Shown here: piece by piece, positions 1 through 8,864 of the stretch
How positions within the stretch are numbered: position 1 is the first letter of the stretch
How the letters are laid out: every line of letters begins with the position of its first letter
DNA from: Methylobacterium dankookense
GTDB lineage: Bacteria; Pseudomonadota; Alphaproteobacteria; Rhizobiales; Beijerinckiaceae
Reading direction: 5' to 3'
DNA length: 64,000 nucleotides
Assembly: GCF_902141855.1 (NCBI RefSeq)
Contig: NZ_CABFVH010000014.1
Location: forward strand, 1 to 64,000
Position numbers and translations under genes: made by a program
The notes under the pieces: model-generated
Databases searched by the model: none
What the model saw: only the letters and a program-made list of their open reading frames with translations
What the model was told of the DNA's origin: nothing

Positions 1-192
1 GCCACGGTCGTTGCCGGTGCCGAAGCCGTAGCCGGCGTTGAAACCGGCGTAGAAGCCCGTCCAGGTGAAGACCGGCACCGGGGTGAAGACCGGCGGCGGA
101 GCGGCGCGGCGCGGAAGGTCGGCGGCGAGAGCGGAGCCGGCGCAGCCGATAGCGGCGAGGGCGGTGGCGCCCCGAAGCAGGGAATTCAGCAT
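1..192 (-). CDS. Outer-membrane beta-barrel porin, N-terminal part (runs off the window)
   Basis: The first 64 codons of a minus-strand gene are visible. They begin with a clear signal peptide ending near SALAADLP, followed by a proline-rich linker and then [17 protein letters not shown]. The aromatic WTGFYxGxNxGYG opening is the hallmark of the small Omp25/Omp31-like eight-stranded outer-membrane proteins of Hyphomicrobiales. The start is supported by a GGAG sequence about 11 bases upstream. The remaining strands lie outside the window, so size and exact subfamily cannot be judged. Expected role: abundant structural outer-membrane protein. Confidence 0.8.
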   Translation of the reverse strand, partial: MLNSLLRGATALAAIGCAGSALAADLPRRAAPPPVFTPVPVFTWTGFYAGFNAGYGFGTGNDRG

Positions 193-449
193 CTGGTCCT
201 CACAACTCCACAGGTGCCGCGCGTCAGCGCTGACCGGCACGGATCTGAAGATCGGCCTCCCGGGATTGGCTTGATGCCGTGCAGCGCGCCGACCGTCTTT
301 GACGGCCCCTTTGATGGCGGCGCTGCGTTCTGTCCTCGGTTACCTTGGCTGCACAACGCGCTCGAATGGCCAAGGTTCACCCACGGCCACGCTTTTTTCG
401 GACCGCCAGATTGACAAAATGTCGCACCTCTCCGGCCCGCCTCCGCCGG

Positions 450-1214
450 TCAGGGCGCGATGGCGATGGCGGAGATCAGCCGGCCGTAATCGGACTCGCC
501 GCGATGGGTGGTCCGGCGGAAGCTGTAGAAGCGCTCCGCATCCGCGTAGGTGTCGAGGCGCAAGGCCGCCGCCTCGCCGATCCCGGCCTCCTCCAGCCGG
601 GCCAGAATGAAGCCCGGCAGGTCGAACTGGGCATGGTCGGCCCGCGCGCCCGGCCCCAGGAAGCGCTCCATGCCGGGAGCCTCGGCGCGGAAGCGGGCCA
701 CGAAATCCGGCCCGACCTCGTAGGAGGGCTGCTCGATGGTGGGCCCGAGCACGGCCACGATCCCGCTGCGCTCGGCCCCGAGCGCCTCCATCGCCGCCAC
801 GGTCGCGGCGATCACGCCGGTGAGCGCGCCCTTCCAGCCGGCATGGGCCGCGCCGACGACGCCGTTGCCCGGATCGGCGAACAGGATCGGGCCGCAATCG
901 GCGGTGGCGATACCGAGCGCGATGCCGGGCATGCGGGTCACCATCGCATCGGCCCTGGGGCGCTCGGAGAAGGGGGCCTCGACGGTGACGACCTCGGCCG
1001 AATGCACTTGGTACAGGCTGACGAGGCGGTCCGGCCCGAGCCCGAGTTGCGCGCACATCCGCGCCCGGTTCTCGATCACCCGCTCCGGCGCGTCGTCCGA
1101 GCCGATGCCGCCGTTCAGCGAGGCGTAGAGGCCCTCCGAAACACCGCCCTGGCGGGTGAAGAAAGCGTGGCGCAGGCCGGCATGGCCGCTCAGTTCCGGG
1201 GCTTCGATGAACAT
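450..1214 (-). CDS. pgeF: Purine nucleoside phosphorylase / laccase-domain protein PgeF (YfiH family)
   Basis: A 254-residue protein of the DUF152/YfiH family. It has FFTRQGGVSEG near the N-terminus, the metal-site segment QVHSAEVV, the cysteine motif TADCGPILF and the histidine motif GAAHAGWKG. These supply the His-Cys-His zinc site of family members shown to phosphorolyse adenosine and inosine and also implicated in peptidoglycan editing. The open frame extends much further upstream. I chose ATG 1214 (MFIEAPELSG) because it fits the family length; ATG 1238 is the alternative and neither has a strong ribosome site. It lies downstream of lgt and a MidA-type gene on the same strand, an arrangement usual in alphaproteobacteria. 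Confidence 0.9.
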   Translation of the reverse strand: MFIEAPELSGHAGLRHAFFTRQGGVSEGLYASLNGGIGSDDAPERVIENRARMCAQLGLGPDRLVSLYQVHSAEVVTVEAPFSERPRADAMVTRMPGIALGIATADCGPILFADPGNGVVGAAHAGWKGALTGVIAATVAAMEALGAERSGIVAVLGPTIEQPSYEVGPDFVARFRAEAPGMERFLGPGARADHAQFDLPGFILARLEEAGIGEAAALRLDTYADAERFYSFRRTTHRGESDYGRLISAIAIAP

Positions 1215-1337
1215 GCGAGGGTGTTCCGGCGCTTCCATTCCGAAGGTCGGACGCCTCGATAGCTGAACCGAAAGCGGGTGACGACGGTTGTTTCGCTCAG
1301 AGCCGTGCGCTCCGGACGTCACGCAGGAGGTTCGACC

Positions 1338-1463
1338 ATGACGCAGCGGATCAAGCCCGACCGGCCGATCTGGCCGACCCCACCCGCCGACACGCGCTCC
1401 GGCTCCGCCCCCGCCGACACGCAGACCCACCCACGGCCGCGGAACGCGTCGGCCGCATCCTAG
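1338..1463 (+). CDS. Possible small protein, 41 residues
   Basis: A short plus-strand frame encodes a Pro/Thr/Ala/Arg-rich 41-residue peptide starting MTQRIKPDRP. Its main support is a perfect AGGAGG Shine-Dalgarno sequence at 1325-1330, seven bases before the ATG, placed in an otherwise gene-free gap divergent from pgeF. No domain, signal peptide or membrane segment is visible. It may be a real small protein, a leader peptide, or chance. A hairpin-rich repeat follows the stop directly. Confidence 0.4.
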   Translation: MTQRIKPDRPIWPTPPADTRSGSAPADTQTHPRPRNASAAS

Positions 1464-1470
1464 GTCCCGA

Positions 1471-1560
1471 GGGGATCATCCCCGCGGCGGGGCGCCGGGG
1501 CAGAGCCCCGGCAGTTCCTGGGCTCCGCCCTGGACCCGCGAAAGGGATGATCCCTTTCGC
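1471..1560. repeat. Intergenic palindromic repeat with two hairpins
   Basis: Two perfect inverted repeats sit in the gap after pgeF. GGGGAT-C-ATCCCC is at 1471-1483. A longer one at 1538-1560 has 11-base arms (GCGAAAGGGAT / ATCCCTTTCGC) around one base. The sequence between is a run of GGGGC/GCCCC stretches. There is no coding potential. This could act as a transcription terminator for the genes on either side; the lack of a T-tract makes a dispersed repeat equally likely. Confidence 0.5.
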
Positions 1561-1569
1561 AACACGAAC

Positions 1570-2631
1570 TCAGCCGAGCGCCGGGAGGGGGAGGCCCGGT
1601 GCGGCCACGCCCATCGCCTTGAACAGGCTGCCCATGCCGCGGCGCCCGGGGTCGGTGAGCCGCGTGCGGGCCGCGTCGATGGCGGCGGCCTGGGCGGCGT
1701 CGGCCTTCGCCTTCAGCCGTTCGGCGCGGGCATCGAGCCCCATGGCGCGCAGGAAGTCGCGCTGGTCCACCGGACCGTGCACGGCCGCGCCCTCGGCCGA
1801 GGCGGCCCGGCCGAGGGCCGAGAAATCGACATGGGCGGTGAGGTCGGCGCCGCCCGGATCGGCCAGCGGGTCGACGAAGGCGTGGCGGGCCAGAGCCTGG
1901 AGCGTGTCGCCGAAGCCGGGCCGGGCATGGCCGTAATCGATGGCGAGCAGCGCGCCGCCCTGCGCCGCGAGCCGGCGCGCGAGCCGGCGCATCAGGTCGA
2001 GCCCGGCGCCCGGCACCGTCATCAGCACGCCCTCGGGCCCCAGGGCCGTGATCTCGGAGGCCGGCTCCGGTGCGAGGCCGAAGGCGAGGCGGTCGCCGTC
2101 GAGCCCGACCACGCGCTCGCACCAGCCGCCCGCGGTGCGCTGGAACTGGCGCACGGGCAGGCAATCGAAGAACTCGTTGGCGATGACGATCGCGGGCCCT
2201 TCGGGCAGGGTATCGATGCCCTCGTGCCAGGTCGGCGCATGCGCCTGGAGCGCCGAACCTTGCGCCGCCCGTAGGGTCGGACTCGTCTCCACGAGATGCA
2301 GATCGAAGCGGGCGCCGCACGCGGCACTGCCAAGAGCACGCAGAGCGTCGCTTGCCAGTGTGCCGCGGCCGGGCCCGAGCTCGACGAGCGTCAGGCGCTC
2401 GGGCGCGCCCATGGCCTCGCGCACGAGGGCGATCCAGATTCCGATCAGCTCGCCGAACATCTGGCTGATCTCGGGCGCGGTGGTGAAGTCGCCCCGCGGC
2501 CCCAGCGGATCCCGCGTCCGGTAATAGCCGTGGACGGGATGGGCGAGGCAGAGCGCCATGTAGCGGTCGATGCCGATCGGCCCGGTCTCGCGGATCAGGC
2601 CGACGATCTCGGCGCCGAGCGCCCCGCTCAC
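1570..2631 (-). CDS. SAM-dependent methyltransferase, MidA/NDUFAF7 family (DUF185)
   Basis: A 353-residue class I methyltransferase. The N-terminus has the family signature DRYMALCLAHPVHGYY and GDFTTAPEISQMFGELIG, followed by the SAM-binding motif ELGPGRGTL. The eukaryotic relative NDUFAF7 methylates an arginine of a complex I subunit; the bacterial substrate is not established. The start is GTG, and its GTGA overlaps the lgt stop by four bases, so translation is coupled to lgt. pgeF follows after a gap containing palindromes. No abnormal residues were noticed. Confidence 0.92.
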   Translation of the reverse strand: MSGALGAEIVGLIRETGPIGIDRYMALCLAHPVHGYYRTRDPLGPRGDFTTAPEISQMFGELIGIWIALVREAMGAPERLTLVELGPGRGTLASDALRALGSAACGARFDLHLVETSPTLRAAQGSALQAHAPTWHEGIDTLPEGPAIVIANEFFDCLPVRQFQRTAGGWCERVVGLDGDRLAFGLAPEPASEITALGPEGVLMTVPGAGLDLMRRLARRLAAQGGALLAIDYGHARPGFGDTLQALARHAFVDPLADPGGADLTAHVDFSALGRAASAEGAAVHGPVDQRDFLRAMGLDARAERLKAKADAAQAAAIDAARTRLTDPGRRGMGSLFKAMGVAAPGLPLPALG

Positions 2632-3524
2632 GCCTCGACCGCCCGGTCGGCCGCCGCGCTCTCCTCCACCGGGTGGCGCGGGCGCGTCCAGCCGCGGGCG
2701 GCGAGCACGATGTAGGTGAGCCCGATCAGCGCCATCGGCACGCAGAGCAGCATGCCCATGGTGACGCCGCCGCCGAGCGGCCCGAGATGCTCGCCGAACA
2801 GGTAGCCGAGCTGCCGATCGGGCTCGCGGAAGAACTCGCAGGCGGTGCGGGCCACCGCGTAGCCGAGCACGAAGATGCCGCCGAGGAGGCCCGGCTTGCG
2901 GAAACCGAACCGGTTCACCGCGAGCGCCATCACGATGAAGAGCAGGAAGCCCTCGGTCGCCGCCTCGTAGAGCTGGCTCGGATGGCGCGGGACGGGCCCG
3001 CCGCTCGGGAAGACGATGGCGTAGGGGAAGTCCGGCGCGACGCGGCCCCAGAGCTCACCGTTCACGAAATTGGCGATGCGGCCGAAGAACAGGCCGATCG
3101 GGACGACCACGGCGCCGATATCGAGAAGCGTATAGCCGTTGAGGCCGCGCGCACGGGCGAAGAGCAGGAAGGCGAGGATGGCGCCGAGGAAGCCGCCGTG
3201 GAACGACATGCCGCCGTTGCGGATCGCGAAGATCTCGATCGGATCGGCGATGTAGAGCGGCAGGTTGTAGAACAGCACGTAGCCGATCCGGCCGCCGAGC
3301 ACGACGCCGAGCGCCACCCAGACCACAAGATCGTCGATGTCGGTGACGGTCGGCCGCTTCACCACGCCCCAGAGACGGTCGGCCATCACGAGGCGGCGGG
3401 CATACCACCAGCCGCCGATCAGCCCGGCGATGTAGGCGAGGGCGTACCACTTCACCGTGATCGGTCCGATCGCCAGGGCGACGGGGTCTATGGACGGGAA
3501 GGGCAGGGCAAGGAGCGGCGGCAT
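2628..3524 (-). CDS. lgt: Prolipoprotein diacylglyceryl transferase
   Basis: Transfers diacylglycerol from phosphatidylglycerol to the lipobox cysteine of prolipoproteins, the first step of lipoprotein maturation in the inner membrane. The 298-residue protein has about seven hydrophobic segments. It carries the signature FGRIANFVNGELWGR (about residues 147-161) and the essential histidine in MSFHGGFLG (His109), plus GYAVARTACEFFREPD near the C-terminus, which holds the conserved Arg and Glu. It is the first gene of the lgt-midA operon. Several predicted lipoproteins in this window are potential substrates. Confidence 0.97.
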   Translation of the reverse strand: MPPLLALPFPSIDPVALAIGPITVKWYALAYIAGLIGGWWYARRLVMADRLWGVVKRPTVTDIDDLVVWVALGVVLGGRIGYVLFYNLPLYIADPIEIFAIRNGGMSFHGGFLGAILAFLLFARARGLNGYTLLDIGAVVVPIGLFFGRIANFVNGELWGRVAPDFPYAIVFPSGGPVPRHPSQLYEAATEGFLLFIVMALAVNRFGFRKPGLLGGIFVLGYAVARTACEFFREPDRQLGYLFGEHLGPLGGGVTMGMLLCVPMALIGLTYIVLAARGWTRPRHPVEESAAADRAVEA

Positions 3525-3598
3525 CGGGCTCGGCCTCCGGTTTCGGAAACGGGAGGCATTGGACGGGGGCAGCCGCGAGCGTCAACCCCGGGGCTGGA

Positions 3599-4210
3599 TC
3601 AGAGGTCGCGGCCGTCCACCTCCGGCGCGAGGCGTTCGATCGCTTCCTGCATCTTCGGCATGCGGGGGTAGAGCGCCACGGCGCGGCGATAGGCGCTCAG
3701 CGCGAGCTTCTTGTCCTCCAGGGACTGGTAGATCCGGCCGAGCGCCGCCCAGGCCTCGAAATGGCGCGGCTCCAGCACGAGGGCGCGCTGCAGGTCGGTG
3801 ACCGCTGCCTGCTTGTCCGAGAGCAGCCAGAACACCGTGGCGCGCCGGTTCCAGCCCTCCGACCAGGCCGGCTCCAAGGCGGTGACCCGGTCCATCAGCT
3901 CGGCGGCCAGGGGGAAGTCCTTGGTGGACATCGCCTGTCGGGCGCGCTCCGTCAGGAGATCGGCCGTGGCGCTGCCGGAGCGGTCGAGGCGGCGCTCGAT
4001 CAGCTTGGCCACGCCCTTGGCCTCCTCGTCGTCCTCCGTCTCGCGCAGGCGCGTGTAGAGGTCGTCCAGGCTGACCGCCGGCGGGGTCTTGCGCGCGCCC
4101 TCCCGCTCGCCGGCGGGCGGCCGGTCCGGCAGGCCGGGCGGCGCGGCGAGCGCGCTGCCCGCGACGAGGATCGCGAGGAAGCCGAGCGTCAGGGGAGCGT
4201 GGCGCAGCAT
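3599..4210 (-). CDS. Periplasmic tetratricopeptide-repeat protein
   Basis: A 203-residue protein with a signal peptide (hydrophobic segment ending at GSALAAPP), a proline-rich stretch, then two to three TPR units over about residues 90-195. The clearest are SEGWNRRATVFWLLSDKQ and FEAWAALGRIYQSLEDKK, each followed by the A..DLQRAL or A..YRRAV helix. TPR units mediate protein-protein contacts; the partner is unknown. It lies between the lgt operon and rpmJ on the same strand, with a terminator separating it from rpmJ, so it is probably transcribed alone. Confidence 0.85.
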   Translation of the reverse strand: MLRHAPLTLGFLAILVAGSALAAPPGLPDRPPAGEREGARKTPPAVSLDDLYTRLRETEDDEEAKGVAKLIERRLDRSGSATADLLTERARQAMSTKDFPLAAELMDRVTALEPAWSEGWNRRATVFWLLSDKQAAVTDLQRALVLEPRHFEAWAALGRIYQSLEDKKLALSAYRRAVALYPRMPKMQEAIERLAPEVDGRDL

Positions 4211-4270
4211 GGCGCGAGCTTGGTCGCGGCGCGGCGTGCCGTCAACGCGCGCGAACGCCGCGCATGCGAA

Positions 4271-4302
4271 AAGGCAGGCGCCGCATGAGCGGCACCTGCC
4301 TT
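4271..4302 (-). terminator. Intrinsic terminator of rpmJ
   Basis: An inverted repeat with 14-base arms (one mismatch) around a four-base loop lies about 40 bases beyond the rpmJ stop. Read on the minus strand the stem ends in GCCTGCC followed directly by TTTTC, which is the form expected of a rho-independent terminator in a GC-rich genome. Confidence 0.72.
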
Positions 4303-4340
4303 CGAAACATCGGTCCGGCCCCGGTCGGGGCGCGGAAGGC

Positions 4341-4466
4341 TCAGCCCTGGCGGGCCTTGAAGCGCTTCTGGGTCTTGTTGATCACGTAGACCCGGCCCTT
4401 GCGGCGCACGAGCTGGTTGTCGCGGTGACGACCGCGGAGCGACTTGAGCGAGTTGCGAATCTTCAT
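4341..4466 (-). CDS. rpmJ: 50S ribosomal protein L36, Cys-less type
   Basis: A 41-residue basic protein, [10 protein letters not shown] through KRFKARQG, matching the longer L36 form common in alphaproteobacteria. It has no cysteines, so it lacks the zinc ribbon of the classical 37-residue L36 and is of the zinc-independent (type B, YkgO-like) class. A GAGG ribosome site lies eight bases before the ATG. The open frame continues upstream, but only this start gives an L36. A T-tailed terminator follows. Confidence 0.95.
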   Translation of the reverse strand: MKIRNSLKSLRGRHRDNQLVRRKGRVYVINKTQKRFKARQG

Positions 4467-4726
4467 GATGTCCTCGGCGCGGCGGCCGTCCATGCACGGG
4501 TGTCGGGAGCGGGAAGCCCGGAGGCCCCCTGCGATGGTGGTGCACGCATCGCGGAAAGGCGGCCCCTGTATCAGGATTCGCCCTGCGGAGGCAAGCCGGA
4601 CCGCGCCGCTTCGTCGCTCCCGGATACCCGTCCGCGGCCGCATTCCTAACCCGAACAGGGTATGTCGTCGATCGTCGAATTGGATGAGGATCGCGCTCCT
4701 GACGTCGAACTCTTGAGGGACGTCCG

Positions 4727-5242
4727 ATGAGCGCGCGCAGAGTCCAGGGTTGGGTGCCCGATTTCTCCGGCTATCCCGATCTCGTCGTGATGTATCTCGG
4801 CATGCGGGTCCGGAGCCTCCGGGGCTTGAAGACCGCTATCTTCATCGGTCCGCCGATCGACAGGGCGGGGGCGGCGCGTCCGGACGGGCTGCTGCACTAC
4901 GAGAATCGAATCGTCTACCAGTTCTTCCCCTTCCATGTCGGCATGCGCTGGTACTGGCGCGACATGGAGAGCCTGGAGGCCTGGGCGAGGACCGAGCCGC
5001 ATCGGACCTGGTGGATGCGCTTCACCCAGGACGCGCAGGGCGTCGGGATCTGGCACGAGACCTACCACATGCGCGGCGGGATGGAGGCGATCTACACCAC
5101 CCCGGACACCCATCCCGGCTTCGGCGGATTCATGCCGGTGATGCCGGCGCGCGGCACGATGGCCTCGCGCCACCAACACCACGCCGCGTCCGATCTCTCC
5201 GACCTGCCCGAACCGAGCGGGCCCGAACGCGACGCGGCCTGA
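4727..5242 (+). CDS. DUF4188-family protein, ferredoxin-like (heme-monooxygenase-type) fold
   Basis: A 171-residue soluble protein. The pattern [18 protein letters not shown], then [31 protein letters not shown] and [11 protein letters not shown] followed by EAIYTT matches the DUF4188 family. That family resembles dimeric alpha-beta-barrel monooxygenases and aldoxime dehydratase-like proteins. No catalytic residue can be assigned, although the conserved HETY segment often marks the family's putative ligand pocket. It converges with the GMC oxidoreductase gene, with a gap of only four bases, so they may share a terminator region. Confidence 0.78.
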   Translation: MSARRVQGWVPDFSGYPDLVVMYLGMRVRSLRGLKTAIFIGPPIDRAGAARPDGLLHYENRIVYQFFPFHVGMRWYWRDMESLEAWARTEPHRTWWMRFTQDAQGVGIWHETYHMRGGMEAIYTTPDTHPGFGGFMPVMPARGTMASRHQHHAASDLSDLPEPSGPERDAA

Positions 5243-5246
5243 CGGC

Positions 5247-6812
5247 TCAGCCGAGCCGCTCCGCGATCCGGTCGGCCACACGCAGCGCGTTGGCGATGAT
5301 GGTCAGCGTCGGGTTCACGGCGCCGATGGACGGGAAGAAGCTCGCATCCGTCACGTAGAGGTTGTCGAGCTCGTGCGCCTTGCAATCGAGGTCGAGCACG
5401 CTCGCCGTCGGATCGGTGCCGAAGCGCAGGGTCCCGGCCTGATGCGCGGTGCCGCTCAGGGGGATGTTCTTGCCGAGATAGAGCGAGCGCTCGAACACAT
5501 AGGCGTAGAGGCCGCCGGGCTCCAGCAGATCCTCGAGCTTCGCGCGCAGGCGGTCATGCGCCTCGCGGTTGGTCTGGCGGATATCGAGGATGGTGCGGCC
5601 GTCGCGGTCGATCGAGACGCGGTTGTCCGGGTGCGGCAGGTCCTCGCTCTGCAGCCAGAAATCCATCGAGTGGCGCGCCACCATGTCGAAGGGCGCGTTG
5701 GGGAGGAAGCCGGTCCATTTCGGGAATTCCTCGCCGCGGATCTGATCCGGATGCGTCTTCGCGCACATCTGGATCAGGCCCATCGGGTATTCCCACGCCT
5801 CCGATTCGAAATAGAAGTCCGAGAGCGCGAGCGTCTTCTGGAAGACGGTGTCGTTGACTTCCTTCGAGAGCGCCATCAGCACCGACATGTTGTGGCGCAT
5901 GTAGTTGCGCCCGACCTGATCGGAGCCGTTGGCGAGCCCGTTCGGATGAGCGTCATTCGCCGAGCGCAGGAACAGCAGCGCCGAGGAGAGCGCGCCGCAG
6001 GCCACCACCACGATATCCGCCGTGTAGCGCTCCTCCCGTCCCTCCCGGGTGACCTGGACGCCCGTCACCGTCCGGCCCGACGCGTCGGTCTCCAGCCGCG
6101 AGACGTAGGCGTTGACAAGGAGCGTGACGTTCGCGTGGCTGGCAAGCGTCGGGTCGACGGTCATCACCTGGGCATCTGCCTTGCCATTGAGGAGGCAGGG
6201 GAAGCCGTCGAAGGCCTCGCAGCGGATGCAGGTGCTGGTCGGCGTCGCCCGGCCGTTGCGCTCGTCGAGCTTGATCCCGAGCGGCAGGTGGTAGGGCCGC
6301 AGGCCCGTCTTGCCCCAGTCGTCGGAGAGCTTCTGGATGCGCGGCTCGTGGGACACGGCCGGATGGTCGAAGGGGCCGCTCGCCCAGGGCTCGGTCGGGT
6401 CCTCGCCGCGCTCGCCGTGCACCGCGAACAGACGCTCGGCCTGCGCGTAATAGGGCTCGAACGCGGCATAGGAGACGGGCCAGGCTGGCGAGATCCCGTC
6501 CACATGGCGCACCGCGCCGAAATCGCGCTCGCGCAGCCGCAGCAGGGCCGCGCCGTAGACCTTGGAATTGCCGCCGACATAGTAGTGCAGGGCCGGCGAG
6601 AAGGCGCGCCCGTCGCCGCCATACCACGTCTCCCGCGCCTGATACTTGCCCTCCACGAAGACGGCGCGGGCGTTCCAGTTGTCCTGGCTGCGCGGCAGGT
6701 AGTCGCCGCGCTCCAGGAGGAGGATGCGCTTCCCGGTCTTGGCGAGACGCGCCGTCGCCGAGCCGCCTCCGGGCCCAGAGCCGATGACGATGACGTCGTA
6801 ATGGTCCTGCAT
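5247..6812 (-). CDS. GMC-family FAD-dependent oxidoreductase
   Basis: A 521-residue flavoprotein of the glucose-methanol-choline family. The N-terminal dinucleotide fold is VIVIGSGPGGGSATARLA with the distal LLLERGD acidic end. The C-terminal GMC domain has the catalytic pair His (about 457, in GTAHQAGTLRFG) and Asn (about 500, in GAVNPTLTIIANALR). A cluster of cysteines, TCIRCEAFDGFPCLLNG, is typical of the bacterial sugar/alcohol dehydrogenase branch. There is no Tat signal at the start, so it is probably cytoplasmic. It is divergent from a DoxX-cupin-lactonase-VOC operon. A substrate alcohol or sugar oxidised to a lactone and opened by the SMP-30 gene is plausible but inferred. Confidence 0.92.
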   Translation of the reverse strand: MQDHYDVIVIGSGPGGGSATARLAKTGKRILLLERGDYLPRSQDNWNARAVFVEGKYQARETWYGGDGRAFSPALHYYVGGNSKVYGAALLRLRERDFGAVRHVDGISPAWPVSYAAFEPYYAQAERLFAVHGERGEDPTEPWASGPFDHPAVSHEPRIQKLSDDWGKTGLRPYHLPLGIKLDERNGRATPTSTCIRCEAFDGFPCLLNGKADAQVMTVDPTLASHANVTLLVNAYVSRLETDASGRTVTGVQVTREGREERYTADIVVVACGALSSALLFLRSANDAHPNGLANGSDQVGRNYMRHNMSVLMALSKEVNDTVFQKTLALSDFYFESEAWEYPMGLIQMCAKTHPDQIRGEEFPKWTGFLPNAPFDMVARHSMDFWLQSEDLPHPDNRVSIDRDGRTILDIRQTNREAHDRLRAKLEDLLEPGGLYAYVFERSLYLGKNIPLSGTAHQAGTLRFGTDPTASVLDLDCKAHELDNLYVTDASFFPSIGAVNPTLTIIANALRVADRIAERLG

Positions 6813-7014
6813 CGCCGGCGTCCCGATCGGTCAGACAGCCGGCCAACGTGGCCCGAGCGGGGCCGTTCCGCGCCGCGGGGTCACGGGATCGTGCACGCTG
6901 CGACGCAGCGAAGATTTGTCGCCGGCGCGGCCCGTCGCAACCACGGCCGCGCGCGGACGTTGCCGGGACGCGCGGCCTTACCCCCGCGCCACGCAACGGA
7001 GCCCGCGCGCCGCG

Positions 7015-7491
7015 ATGGACGTCTCGACCTGGCTCAATCTCGTCGCGGTGCCGCTCATCGCCAAGATCTGCCTCGTCGGCATGTTCCCGCCGAGCGCCTA
7101 CGACAAGATCGCGCATTGGGACGAGGCGATGGAGCAGGCCTCGTCCGGCCCGCTGCCCTTCCCCGGCCTCCTCCTTGTGCTCGGCATCGTGGTCGAGTTC
7201 GTGACGCCGGTGCTCATCGTGATCGGCTGGTACGATCGCGCCGCCGCCTTCGTGCTGATGGGCTTCTGCGCGGTGACGGCCGTGCTGTTCCACCGCTTCT
7301 GGGAATACCCGGACTTCTGGTCGCGGAACGGCCCGGGCCGGGCGCATTTCTGGGACTTCCTGAAGAATTTCGGCCTCGTCGGCGGCCTGCTCCTCGTGGT
7401 GATCGGCGGCGCCTACGCGCCGGCATCCGAGGTTGCCCGCCATCCCCTCGCCGCCGGCCCCTACGCGGCCGAGGCGCCCGGCAACCCGTGA
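7015..7491 (+). CDS. DoxX-family membrane protein
   Basis: A 158-residue protein with four hydrophobic segments and the DoxX-like pattern AKICLVGMFPPSAYDKI followed by GILLVLGIVVEF-type helices and RFWEYPDFW. DoxX proteins are small membrane subunits linked to quinone reduction or to protection against thiol and oxidative stress. It starts the plus-strand operon (DoxX, cupin, SMP-30, VOC) facing the GMC oxidoreductase, so it could pass electrons from that enzyme to the quinone pool; this is inference. I chose ATG 7015 because upstream residues are not membrane-like. Confidence 0.85.
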   Translation: MDVSTWLNLVAVPLIAKICLVGMFPPSAYDKIAHWDEAMEQASSGPLPFPGLLLVLGIVVEFVTPVLIVIGWYDRAAAFVLMGFCAVTAVLFHRFWEYPDFWSRNGPGRAHFWDFLKNFGLVGGLLLVVIGGAYAPASEVARHPLAAGPYAAEAPGNP

Positions 7492-7501
7492 GGATCGCGC
7501 C

Positions 7502-7951
7502 ATGCCAGAATCTGACGCCCCGAGCATGCCCTACTGGCACGTCTACACCGACGCGGAGGGCGTGAGCCGGCAGGCGCGGTTCGCGCTGACCGCGTTCCAG
7601 TTCCAGGGCGTCGGCCCGGGCGTCGCGCCGCAATGGAACGACAAGATGGATCCTTCCCAGGCTGGCGTGACCTTCTCGGTGCTGCCCGTCGGCTGGGTCG
7701 GCGAATGGCACGAGAACCCGAAGCCGCAATGGATCGCCGTGCTCTCCGGCCGCTGGTTCGTGGAGACCATGGACGGGACCCGCGTCGAGATGGGCCCGGG
7801 CGAGCTGATGTTCGGCGAGGACCAGAACACCAAGCCGCGCGACGGCCGGAAAGGACACCTCTCCGGCACGGTGGGGGATGAGCCCTGCACCATGATCGTC
7901 ACCGGGCTCGACGTAACGCCGACCGTGAACCAGCCCGGTCGCTTCAGATAG
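7502..7951 (+). CDS. Cupin-domain protein
   Basis: A 149-residue single-domain cupin. The central barrel reads WIAVLSGRWFVETMDG followed by EMGPGELMFGED, corresponding to the second half of a small beta-barrel with the G(X)5-7PxG-type turn. Metal-binding histidines are sparse: one lies in GEWHENP and another in KGHLSGTV, so it may bind a ligand rather than act as a dioxygenase. The gap to the upstream DoxX gene is 10 bases and to the downstream lactonase 10 bases, indicating one operon. Confidence 0.83.
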   Translation: MPESDAPSMPYWHVYTDAEGVSRQARFALTAFQFQGVGPGVAPQWNDKMDPSQAGVTFSVLPVGWVGEWHENPKPQWIAVLSGRWFVETMDGTRVEMGPGELMFGEDQNTKPRDGRKGHLSGTVGDEPCTMIVTGLDVTPTVNQPGRFR

Positions 7952-7961
7952 GGGCGGCGCG

Positions 7962-8864
7962 ATGGACGGATTCGAGATCTGTCAGCCGCGCTTCAACAGC
8001 TTCGTGCTGCCGAACGCACCGCTGGAGATGCTGGCCGAGGGCTTCCGCTGGTGCGAGGGGCCGGTCTGGTTCGGCGACCGCGCGGAGCTTTTGTTCTCGG
8101 ACCTGCCGAACGACCGGGTGATGCGCTGGTGCGAGGGCGCGGGCCTCAGTACCTACCGCGACCATGTCGGCTTCGAGAACGGGCATGCCCGCGACCGGCA
8201 GGGGCGGCTCCTCTCCTGCTCGCACCGCCTGCGCCGGATCGCCCGGACGGAGCTCGACGGCAGCGTGACCACACTCGCCGATTCCTACCGGGGCAAGCGG
8301 CTCAACGCCCCGAACGACATCGTCTGCAAGTCGGACGGCACGATCTGGTTCTCGGACCCGCCCTACGGCATCCAGACCGATTACGAGGGCGGCAAGCAGG
8401 ACTCCGAGCTGCCGGCCAACCTCTACCGGTTCGACCCGCGCGACGGCTCCCTCACCGTCGCGGCCGACGATTTCGATGGGCCGAACGGCCTCTGCTTCTC
8501 GCCGGACGAGCGCCTACTCTACGTGGCGGAGACCGGCCTGCAATTCGCCGAGAACCCGACCCGTCACATCCGCGTCTTCGACGTCGCCGAGGATGGCCGC
8601 CTCTCCAGGCCGCGCATCTTCCATACGATAGAGCCCGGCATGGCGGACGGGTTCCGCTGCGACGAGGAGGGCAATCTCTGGTCGAGCGCGGGGGACGGCG
8701 TGCACGTGATCGATCCGGGCGGCGACCTCCTCGGCAAGATCCGGACGCCGGCCACCGTGTCGAACCTCGCCTTCGGTGGGCGCAATCTCAGCCGCCTGTT
8801 CCTCTGCGTCTCGCACAGCCTGATGGCGATCTACGTGAACCGGCGCGGGGTCCGGCTGGTGTGA
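7962..8864 (+). CDS. SMP-30/gluconolactonase-family hydrolase
   Basis: A 300-residue six-bladed beta-propeller lactonase. Family motifs are AEGFRWCEGPVWF (metal-ligand Glu), LNAPNDIVCKSDGTIWFSDP (metal-ligand Asn and Asp) and DDFDGPNGLCFSPDE, then RCDEEGNLWSS. It hydrolyses sugar or aldonic lactones in a divalent-metal-dependent way. The TGA overlaps the GTG of the next gene by four bases. With the divergent GMC dehydrogenase it suggests oxidation of a cyclic sugar-like substrate and ring opening, although the substrate cannot be read from the sequence. Confidence 0.9.
   Translation: MDGFEICQPRFNSFVLPNAPLEMLAEGFRWCEGPVWFGDRAELLFSDLPNDRVMRWCEGAGLSTYRDHVGFENGHARDRQGRLLSCSHRLRRIARTELDGSVTTLADSYRGKRLNAPNDIVCKSDGTIWFSDPPYGIQTDYEGGKQDSELPANLYRFDPRDGSLTVAADDFDGPNGLCFSPDERLLYVAETGLQFAENPTRHIRVFDVAEDGRLSRPRIFHTIEPGMADGFRCDEEGNLWSSAGDGVHVIDPGGDLLGKIRTPATVSNLAFGGRNLSRLFLCVSHSLMAIYVNRRGVRLV

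Noticed and set aside
5373..7565. A 730-codon plus-strand frame opposite the GMC oxidoreductase
   Set aside because: Shadow of the dehydrogenase and of the DoxX gene. Its sequence is Arg/Ala/Gly-rich without motifs.
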